Shown piece after piece: positions 58,623 to 64,000 of a stretch of DNA of 64,000 nucleotides. A program made the position numbers and the translations under genes. The stretch spans positions 283,760 through 347,759 of the forward strand of contig NZ_JBGRUO010000002.1 of NCBI RefSeq assembly GCF_041537905.1. Reading direction: 5' to 3'. The first letter of the stretch is position 1. Each line of letters opens with the position of its first letter. The notes under the pieces are model-generated. The model saw nothing but the letters and a program-made list of their open reading frames with translations. It did no database searches and was not told where the DNA came from. Origin of the DNA: Ruegeria_C sp041537905 (lineage in GTDB: Bacteria; Pseudomonadota; Alphaproteobacteria; Rhodobacterales; Rhodobacteraceae).

Positions 58623-59294
58623 TTACCCGTGCGTTGCGTGCGCGGGGAGGGTGCCGATTACCTGATCGAAACTCTTGCGCAGCGCGACGTCCAGATCCTC
58701 CATGGTGACCGGCAGGCCCAGATCCACCAGAGAAGTCACGCCATGTTCGGTGATGCCGCAGGGCACGATCCCGTCGAAATGGCTCAGATCGGGTTCGACA
58801 TTGATCGAGATGCCATGGAAGCTCACCCATTTGCGCAGGCGGATGCCGATGGCGGCGATCTTGTCCTCGGGCTTGGCGCCGCTTGCCGTCAGCGGTTTGT
58901 CATCGCGCACGATCCAGACACCCACGCGCCCTTCGCGAATATGGCCGCGCAGGTTGAACTGATCCAGCGTGGCAATCACCCATTCCTCAAGCTGCTGCAC
59001 GAAACGGCGCACATCCTTGCCGCGTTTGCCCACGTCCAGCATCACATAGACAACGCGCTGGCCCGGACCGTGATAGGTGTATTGGCCGCCGCGCTTGCTC
59101 TCATGCACCGGGAACCGGTCCGGATCGGTCAGATCCTCGCGCCGCGCCGAGGTGCCGGCGGTATAGAGCGGTGGGTGTTCCAGCAGCCAGATGCACTCCT
59201 CGGCCTCGCCCGCCGCAATCGCAGCGGCGCGTGCCTCCATGAAGGCGACAGCCTCGTCGTAATCGGTCAAACCGTCTGAAGTGATCCAGTCCAT
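58623..59294 (-). CDS. lipB: octanoyl-(acyl carrier protein):protein transferase LipB
   Basis: LipB moves an octanoyl group from ACP to lipoyl domains of dehydrogenases. The 223 residues have the RGGQYTYHGPGQRVVYVMLD motif, SGAKPEDKIAAIGIRLRKWVSFHG (with the catalytic Lys), and the catalytic Cys in FDGIVPCGITEHGVTSL. lipA is not adjacent. It is followed on the minus strand, 40 bases upstream, by the FrnE-like gene. Confidence 0.95.
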   Translation of the reverse strand: MDWITSDGLTDYDEAVAFMEARAAAIAAGEAEECIWLLEHPPLYTAGTSARREDLTDPDRFPVHESKRGGQYTYHGPGQRVVYVMLDVGKRGKDVRRFVQQLEEWVIATLDQFNLRGHIREGRVGVWIVRDDKPLTASGAKPEDKIAAIGIRLRKWVSFHGISINVEPDLSHFDGIVPCGITEHGVTSLVDLGLPVTMEDLDVALRKSFDQVIGTLPAHATHG

Positions 59295-59333
59295 GGCCTG
59301 TCCTTACCCCTCGTTGCTGCGCGAGGGAAGGGG

Positions 59334-59993
59334 TCAGGCGGCCTCTGCCAGGCAGCGTTGCAGCACCTCGCCATAGGTTTCGCGGCCCTGCGCGCCGGTC
59401 AGAAGGTATTTGCCGCCAAACACCATCGCGGGCACGCCGGTGATGCCCCGGCTGGTCCAGAACTGCTGTTTCTCGCGCACCGGGGCGGCATATTTGCCCG
59501 AGTCCAGCGCGGCACGCGCGGCTTCCGGCTCCAGCCCCGCCTGCGCCGCTGCGGCGATGAGGACATCCGGATCGGATACATCCCGGCCATGCGCGAAATA
59601 AGCCTCGAACAGCGCCAGCTTCAAAGGGTGCTGCCGCCCCTGTGTCTCGGCCCAATCCAGCAACTGATGCGCCTGAAACGTGTTCACGATGCGACTGCCT
59701 TCGGTAAATTCGAAGGTAATTCCCAGCCCCTGCCCAAGCGCCGTCAGCCGTTCCCGCGCCTGCTGGCTTTGTTCTGCTGATGTGCCGTACTTCTCCATGA
59801 TATGATCACGCAGGTTCTGCCCCTCGGGCGGCATGTCGGGATTCAGTTCAAACGGGTGCCATCTGAGTTGTGCGACGATCCCGGTTTCCCCAAGCGCCTG
59901 ATCCAGTTGCCGGAACCCCACGATACACCAGGGACAGACCACGTCCGAGACCACATCGATCTGGACTACGGGACGGTTTCGGGCATCGGTCAT
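59334..59993 (-). CDS. DsbA-family oxidoreductase, FrnE-like
   Basis: A 219-residue thioredoxin-superfamily protein. The N-terminal VVQIDVVSDVVCPWCIVGF gives the CPWC active site. The C-terminal GVPAMVFGGKYLLTGAQG holds the cis-Pro loop. The central helical insert (QSQQARERLTALGQGLGI) is typical of FrnE-type DSBA proteins. No signal peptide, so it acts in the cytosol, perhaps on polyketide-like or disulfide substrates. It is in the lipB run. Confidence 0.9.
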   Translation of the reverse strand: MTDARNRPVVQIDVVSDVVCPWCIVGFRQLDQALGETGIVAQLRWHPFELNPDMPPEGQNLRDHIMEKYGTSAEQSQQARERLTALGQGLGITFEFTEGSRIVNTFQAHQLLDWAETQGRQHPLKLALFEAYFAHGRDVSDPDVLIAAAAQAGLEPEAARAALDSGKYAAPVREKQQFWTSRGITGVPAMVFGGKYLLTGAQGRETYGEVLQRCLAEAA

Positions 59994-60130
59994 GGCGGTA
60001 TTTCCTGAGGTTTTTGCAGTCGCATCGCTAGCAGAGATCGCACCCGGAGGGAAATCAAACTGAAGTGTGGATTTCCCTCTTCACATCGACGCACCCCTCG
60101 TCTATACGCCGCTCTACCAAGCCTGACAGT

Positions 60131-60217
60131 GCGGTCGTGGCGGAATTGGTAGACGCGCAGCGTTGAGGTCGCTGTGGGGTAACACCCGTGGAAGTTCGAG
60201 TCTTCTCGACCGCACCA
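60131..60217 (+). tRNA. tRNA-Leu (GAG)
   Basis: Acceptor stem GCGGTCG (60131-60137) pairs with CGACCGC (60207-60213). D-loop contains GGAATTGGTAGACGC, anticodon stem-loop CAGCG-TTGAGGT-CGCTG gives anticodon GAG, a long variable arm (GGGGTAACACCC) is as expected for Leu, and the T loop is GTTCGAGTC. The discriminator A and a genome-encoded CCA (60215-60217) are present. Confidence 0.97.
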
Positions 60218-60238
60218 TTTCACATTTTGATGTGAAAT
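60217..60238 (+). other. hairpin directly after tRNA-Leu
   Basis: ATTTCACAT (60217-60225) pairs with ATGTGAAAT (60230-60238), loop TTTG, starting on the CCA end; a second hairpin CGCCGGA/TCCGGCG lies at 60240-60269. They separate the tRNA from dusA and may serve 3' processing or partial termination. Confidence 0.5.
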
Positions 60239-60286
60239 CCGCCGGAAATTCGAACGCAACAGTCCGGCGCACATGGAGCTAACGCT

Positions 60287-61291
60287 TTGAATACCTGTGT
60301 AGAAAAAGCAGCGCGATTGTCTGTCGCCCCCATGATGGATTGGACTGATCGGCATTGTCGCTTTCTGCATCGTCTGCTGAGCCGCGAGGCGCTGCTTTAT
60401 ACCGAAATGGTGACCGCGCCTGCGCTGGTGCGGGGCGGGGCGTTGCACCTGCTGGAGTTCAGCGCCGAAGAACACCCCATTGCGCTGCAACTGGGAGGCT
60501 CGGACCCACAGGAACTGGCTGCCGCCGCGCGGTTGGGGCAGGCGGCGGGGTATGATGAGATCAATCTCAATTGCGGCTGCCCTTCGGACCGGGTGCAATC
60601 GGGCACGTTTGGGGCGGTGTTGATGAAAGACCCGGCGCGGGTTGCCGCCTGTGTGGCGGCGATGCGGACGGTGGTGGATGTGGATGTCACCGTCAAATGC
60701 CGCATCGGTGTCGACGATCAGGACCCCGAAGAGGTGCTGCCCGAGTTTCTGGCGCAGATCGTGGCGGCTGGCTGCGAGCGGGTGACCATCCATGCGCGCA
60801 AGGCCTGGCTGCAGGGGCTCAGCCCGAAAGAGAACCGGGATATCCCGCCGCTCGACTATGATCTGGTCTACCGGATGAAAGGGTTGTTCCCGAACCTGCA
60901 TATCTCGATCAACGGCGGGGTCACCTCGCTGACCCAGGCGCAGACACAACTGAAGGCCGGCCTGGACGGAGTGATGATCGGGCGCGCGGCCTATCATCAG
61001 CCTGCCGATATCCTGTGCACTGCGGATCGGGACGTTTTCGGCCGCGACCATGTGAGCAATCCGGTGGAGGTGGTGCGCGCCATGCTGCCCTATATCGAGG
61101 CGCATCTGAGCGCGGGTGGGCGGCTGCACCAGATCACGCGCCATATGCTGGGCCTCTTTGCCGGGCGACCCGGCACGCGGGCGTGGCGTCGGCACCTGTC
61201 GGAAGGTGCGGCGCGCAAGGAGGCCGGGCCGGAACTGGTCGAGGCGGCCTTGACGCATGTGATCCCGCAGCCCGAGGTACAGGCAGGCTAG
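60287..61291 (+). CDS. dusA: tRNA-dihydrouridine(20/20a) synthase
   Basis: DusA reduces U20/U20a of tRNA D-loops to dihydrouridine using FMN and NADPH. The 334 residues begin with RLSVAPMMDWTDRHCRFLHR, have YTEMVTAPALVRG, the catalytic Cys in NLNCGCPSDRVQSG, and IHARKAWLQGLSPKENR, all in DusA style. It probably starts at TTG 60287, which has GGAG about eight bases upstream; no in-frame ATG lies nearby. It is 69 bases downstream of tRNA-Leu on the same strand. Confidence 0.94.
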   Translation: MNTCVEKAARLSVAPMMDWTDRHCRFLHRLLSREALLYTEMVTAPALVRGGALHLLEFSAEEHPIALQLGGSDPQELAAAARLGQAAGYDEINLNCGCPSDRVQSGTFGAVLMKDPARVAACVAAMRTVVDVDVTVKCRIGVDDQDPEEVLPEFLAQIVAAGCERVTIHARKAWLQGLSPKENRDIPPLDYDLVYRMKGLFPNLHISINGGVTSLTQAQTQLKAGLDGVMIGRAAYHQPADILCTADRDVFGRDHVSNPVEVVRAMLPYIEAHLSAGGRLHQITRHMLGLFAGRPGTRAWRRHLSEGAARKEAGPELVEAALTHVIPQPEVQAG

Positions 61292-61351
61292 GGCGCTTTT
61301 CCTTTCCCCTGCGCCGGTGTAACCAAGTTCTGCCGAAACGGGGGGATGTTC

Positions 61352-62176
61352 ATGCCGGAAACCGGATTGTTGCTGCAGATGCTGGCGATGCTGCTGGCGA
61401 TCGGAGCTTTTGCCGGGGTGCTGGCCGGGTTGCTGGGCGTTGGGGGCGGCATCGTGCTGGTCCCCGCGTTTTTCTATGCCTTTCAGACGCTTGGCTATGG
61501 TGGCCCGCAGCTGATGCAGCTGTGTCTGGCGACCTCGTTGGCGACAATCATTGTCACGTCGGTGCGTTCGGTGTTGAGCCATAACAAGAAGGGCGCGGTG
61601 GATTGGGACATCCTGCGCGGCTGGGGGCCGGGTATCGCCATCGGGTCTGTTCTGGGCGTGCTGGTCGCCTCGTATCTGCACACCAACGTGTTGCAGGCGC
61701 TGTTTGGTGTGCTTGGGATGGTGATCGGGGCCTATCTGGGGTTGGGCCGGTCTGAATGGCGGCTGGGTGATGCCATGCCGCAGGGAGTGAAGCGTGCGGT
61801 GTTGTCGCCTTCGGTCGGGTTCCTGTCGGTGTTGATGGGGATTGGCGGCGGCAGTTTCGGCGTGCCGCTCATGAGCCTGTTCAACACGCCCATTCACCGG
61901 GCGGTGGCGACGGCGGCGGGGTTTGGCGTGATCATCGCCGTGCCCTCGGTGGCCGGTTTCCTGTTTCTTGATGTCGATCCCCAGCATCGCCCGCCTTACA
62001 CCATCGGCGCGGTCAATCTGGTGGCGTTCTTTGTGGTCATTGCGATGACGCTGATCACCGCACCCTGGGGGGTGAAACTGGCCCATGCCATGGACCCGAA
62101 GCCGCTGAAGCGGGTCTTTGCCGTGTTCCTCACGCTGGTGGCGCTGAACATGCTGCGCAAGGCGCTGGGATGGTAG
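61352..62176 (+). CDS. TauE/SafE-family sulfite or anion exporter
   Basis: A 274-residue membrane protein with about eight hydrophobic helices and the two TauE/SafE repeats: AGVLAGLLGVGGGIVLVPAFF in the first half, and GVLSPSVGFLSVLMGIGGGSFGVPLM-like Gly-rich motif in the second (LSVLMGIGGGSFGVPLM). Members export sulfite, sulfoacetate or other organosulfonates. ATG 61352 with GGGGG six bases upstream is preferred over ATG 61346. Its stop overlaps the PhyH-like gene by seven bases. Confidence 0.88.
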   Translation: MPETGLLLQMLAMLLAIGAFAGVLAGLLGVGGGIVLVPAFFYAFQTLGYGGPQLMQLCLATSLATIIVTSVRSVLSHNKKGAVDWDILRGWGPGIAIGSVLGVLVASYLHTNVLQALFGVLGMVIGAYLGLGRSEWRLGDAMPQGVKRAVLSPSVGFLSVLMGIGGGSFGVPLMSLFNTPIHRAVATAAGFGVIIAVPSVAGFLFLDVDPQHRPPYTIGAVNLVAFFVVIAMTLITAPWGVKLAHAMDPKPLKRVFAVFLTLVALNMLRKALGW

Positions 62177-62955
62177 AGGGGTTCCGGCAAAAGGGCTGGA
62201 TCAAATTTCCCTTTGATCCGGTTCTGGCGCATTGGGTTACCCATGCTTTACCCGCCGCGCGTGCCGCGGTTCATGACCCAAAACACAGCGACTGGCATGA
62301 TTGCGAGGGCACCTGGTTCATCGGCGTCGATGCGTTGGAGAATGACGGCGACGGGCGGGTGAGTGGATCACCGCCCCTGGCCGGGCAGGCGATGGAGTTC
62401 ATCAACCGTCACCTGGGCGCGCAGGACCTGCACAAGGGGCAGGTCTCGGTGATCTATCCCGGTTATCCCCGACCCCGGCGCGGTGAGGGCGAGGCTGCAT
62501 TCCGTTATCGTGCCAACCGGGATGCGGCCCATGTGGACGGGTTGAGACCTTCGGGTCCGCATCGCCGCAGACGGGTCGAAGAACCCCATGCCTGGGTCCT
62601 CGGCATTCCTCTGACCGAGGCCAGTCCGGACGCAGCGCCGCTGGCTTTGTGGGAGGGCAGTCATCGCCCTCTTGGCCGCGCCTTCGCCAATGCGTTTGCG
62701 ACGCATCCTGCGGATACCCACGCAACGCTCGACATTACCGATATCTATCAGGCCACGCGCCGCGAGGTGTTCGATAGCTACCCCCGGATCGAATTGCACG
62801 GGCGTCCGGGTGAGGCCTATCTGTTGCATCGCCATCTGCTTCATGGGGTTGCGCCCTGGGCCGCAAACGCAACAGCCGATCGGGATGGCCGGATGATCGC
62901 CTATTTCCGGCCCGAGTTTCCGGAAGGCCTCGCGCGGTGGTTGCAAAGCGACTAG
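62170..62955 (+). CDS. phytanoyl-CoA dioxygenase-like 2OG-Fe(II) oxygenase
   Basis: A 261-residue double-stranded beta-helix protein. Fe(II) ligands: HxD in NRDAAHVDGLRP (about 116-118), distal His in LLHRHLLHGVAPW, and a following Arg in GRMIAYFRPE for 2-oxoglutarate. Layout matches PhyH-like oxygenases of unknown substrate. It overlaps the TauE gene by seven bases (ATGGTAG), so the two are co-translated. The start MVEGFRQKGWIKFPFD is the first ATG. Confidence 0.82.
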   Translation: MVEGFRQKGWIKFPFDPVLAHWVTHALPAARAAVHDPKHSDWHDCEGTWFIGVDALENDGDGRVSGSPPLAGQAMEFINRHLGAQDLHKGQVSVIYPGYPRPRRGEGEAAFRYRANRDAAHVDGLRPSGPHRRRRVEEPHAWVLGIPLTEASPDAAPLALWEGSHRPLGRAFANAFATHPADTHATLDITDIYQATRREVFDSYPRIELHGRPGEAYLLHRHLLHGVAPWAANATADRDGRMIAYFRPEFPEGLARWLQSD

Positions 62956-62986
62956 GCTGCCTCCAGAGCCAAAAGGGAGCACTTGA

Positions 62987-63712
62987 ATGATTTCCGTTGA
63001 GACACAGATGGATGGCGCCTTGCTTGAGGTCGAGCTTTCCGGCGAGATCACCGCGCAGGATTACGATACTGTCCTGATCTCGGCGGTTGAAAAAGCGCTG
63101 GAACGTCATGATCGTATCCGTCTGATGATGAGTTTCGGGCAGGAGTTTCAGGGTTATGACCTGTCTGCCGCCTGGGCTGACAGCAAGCTGGGTCTGAGCC
63201 ATTGGAGCGGCTTTGACAGGATCGCGGTGGTCACCGATACCCGCTGGCTGCGCAGCTCGATCCGGCTGGCCGCGCCGATTATGCCATGCCCTGTACAGGT
63301 CTTCGATCTGATCGACGCCGAAACCGCGCGCCGCTGGCTGCGCGAGTCTCTGGGCTCTGTGCATATGCTTGATCTGGGCGGGCCGTGCCTGCAGGTCAAG
63401 CTGATGGGCAAGCTCGATCCGGAGGTGATCGCCAATGCGGAAAAGGATCTGGATGCGCAGATACGGGCGCGCGATGGCTTCCGCCTGCTGCTGGACCTGA
63501 GTGAATTTGACGGCTGGCAGGGCCTATCGGCACTGGCCGCCCATTTCAGCCTTGTGCGCGAACATGCCGCCATTCCCGATCGTGTCGCCGTGGTGGGCGA
63601 TCAGGCCTGGCAGCGCGCGGCGCAACACCTGATGAGCCGCTTCCTGAACGCCGAGAGCCATTTCTTCGACGTTTCGGATATGGAGGGCGCTAAGGCCTGG
63701 CTGAAGGCCTGA
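62987..63712 (+). CDS. tandem SpoIIAA-like (STAS/SEC14-fold) protein
   Basis: A 241-residue protein with two copies of the SpoIIAA-like domain (DUF3478 type): first about 1-120 (LLEVELSGEITAQDYDTVL, FDRIAVVTDTRWLRSSIRL, ARRWL) and second about 125-241 (CLQVKLMGKLDPEVIANAE, PDRVAVVGDQAWQRAAQHL, AKAWL). Single-domain members are widespread; a duplicated one is less usual. The molecular role is unknown; it may bind lipids or partner proteins. AAAGGGAG lies before the ATG. Confidence 0.85.
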   Translation: MISVETQMDGALLEVELSGEITAQDYDTVLISAVEKALERHDRIRLMMSFGQEFQGYDLSAAWADSKLGLSHWSGFDRIAVVTDTRWLRSSIRLAAPIMPCPVQVFDLIDAETARRWLRESLGSVHMLDLGGPCLQVKLMGKLDPEVIANAEKDLDAQIRARDGFRLLLDLSEFDGWQGLSALAAHFSLVREHAAIPDRVAVVGDQAWQRAAQHLMSRFLNAESHFFDVSDMEGAKAWLKA

Positions 63713-63881
63713 GGCTCTGCAAACTGGTCTTGCGGGAAACTGGTCATCGGGATTGTGGTGGTGGTTATAGGTTTGTCCGAGCTTGTCAGAAACGCAAAAA
63801 CGAAGCTCGGTTGCGTGGCACCTTGCGGCATTGAATGCGCGAGGCGAGTGGCAGCACTGATGCAGGTTTCTCGGACGCCGC
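63713..63881. other. intergenic stretch with a short direct repeat
   Basis: No gene is convincing. AAACTGGTC occurs twice (63720-63728 and 63738-63746). An inverted pair GAGCTTGTC.../...GAAGCTC (about 63778-63807) could form a hairpin. Confidence 0.35.
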
Positions 63882-64000
63882 ATGCTGGCGGGGGAGTTGC
63901 GCGATGGGTTTCCCGGCGTCAGAGAAGCGCTCAGGCGGGAAATCGCGGGGTTAGTTCTTTTGGGTCGGCTGTGCTATGGGGATTTGTACGAAGGGCTTGC
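63882..64000 (+). CDS. possible 5' end of a further gene, truncated at the window edge
   Basis: ATG 63882 opens a frame (MLAGELRDGFPGVREALRR...) that runs to the end of the window. No ribosome site is convincing and an overlapping second frame is also open, so this may not be a real gene. No family can be assigned from about 39 residues. Confidence 0.25.
   Translation, partial: MLAGELRDGFPGVREALRREIAGLVLLGRLCYGDLYEGL

Noticed and set aside
59990..62086. A 698-codon open frame on the minus strand across tRNA-Leu, dusA and tauE
   Set aside because: It covers an obvious tRNA and two well-supported genes on the other strand, and has no recognisable domain.

Overview
The window is GC-rich and almost fully coding. 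Gene content and order point to an alphaproteobacterium of the Rhodobacteraceae, most likely the marine Roseobacter group. Supporting signs are the hflK-hflC-DUF2065-degP block, ftsY/EamA/ispZ, a SAM-II riboswitch ahead of metZ, glyQ and glyS separated by two other genes, a PPDK-like gene after glyS, folB-folP-glmM, an FnrL-type box upstream of ctaD, and many small Rhodobacteraceae-type hypotheticals. There are no rRNA genes, CRISPR arrays, insertion sequences or prophage genes. The only tRNA is tRNA-Leu(GAG). This is mainly core chromosome.

Layout. 1-4.4 kb: the 3' end of a glutathione reductase gene, then membrane protein quality control (hflK, hflC, DUF2065, a DegP/HtrA protease). 4.6-8.1 kb, minus strand: ftsY, an EamA transporter, ispZ and a Crp-like regulator. 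8.3-12.2 kb: a small secreted protein, a GST, xseA, and purD divergent from xseA. 12.3-17.2 kb: a VCBS/FG-GAP protein coupled to a 2Fe-2S ferredoxin, a fungal-type cytosine deaminase, an AraC regulator divergent from a PPOX flavoprotein, a second GST and an alpha/beta hydrolase. 17.4-24.1 kb: SAM-II riboswitch with terminator, metZ, folE2, an Ala-Lys-Pro-rich histone-H1-like protein, trkH, and a ThDP-dependent decarboxylase coupled to trkH. 24.1-26.7 kb, minus: a Tat-exported beta carbonic anhydrase and a large periplasmic protein with a degenerate trypsin fold.

26.9-39.8 kb: glyQ, a DUF6446-like gene, gltS and glyS, then a PPDK-like protein, a SleB-type cell wall hydrolase, the folate/cell wall operon folB (fused to an extra domain)-folP-glmM, and an EamA transporter. 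39.9-48.9 kb: ilvC divergent from a tandem Lrp pair, a HutC-type GntR regulator divergent from a class V aminotransferase, a UbiH-type hydroxylase, a HAD nucleotidase, an FCD-type GntR regulator, and a membrane glycosyltransferase with an MshEN-like N-terminus. 49.0-55.8 kb: carA, a YqeY protein, DUF2244, an orphan NHLP-type RiPP precursor, a DsbA/HCCA isomerase-like protein, a GNAT protein, ctaD with an FnrL-type box upstream, and a cytochrome P460. 56.2-64 kb: a HIT protein, an unknown secreted protein, an MFS transporter, lipB, a FrnE-like oxidoreductase, tRNA-Leu, dusA, a TauE/SafE transporter, a PhyH-like oxygenase and a tandem SpoIIAA-like protein.

Most interesting. The best candidate for something undescribed is the 112-residue NHLP precursor at 51467-51805. 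It has a nitrile-hydratase-like leader, a Gly-Gly junction and a Ser/Thr/Val-rich core, and no recognisable maturation enzyme lies nearby. Others worth a look are a sharply lower-GC patch inside glyS, the FolB fusion, the degenerate protease, the PPDK paralogue with altered ATP-site motifs, and the AKP-rich protein. Start sites were chosen by eye from Shine-Dalgarno matches and family alignment, and no search or folding program was run.
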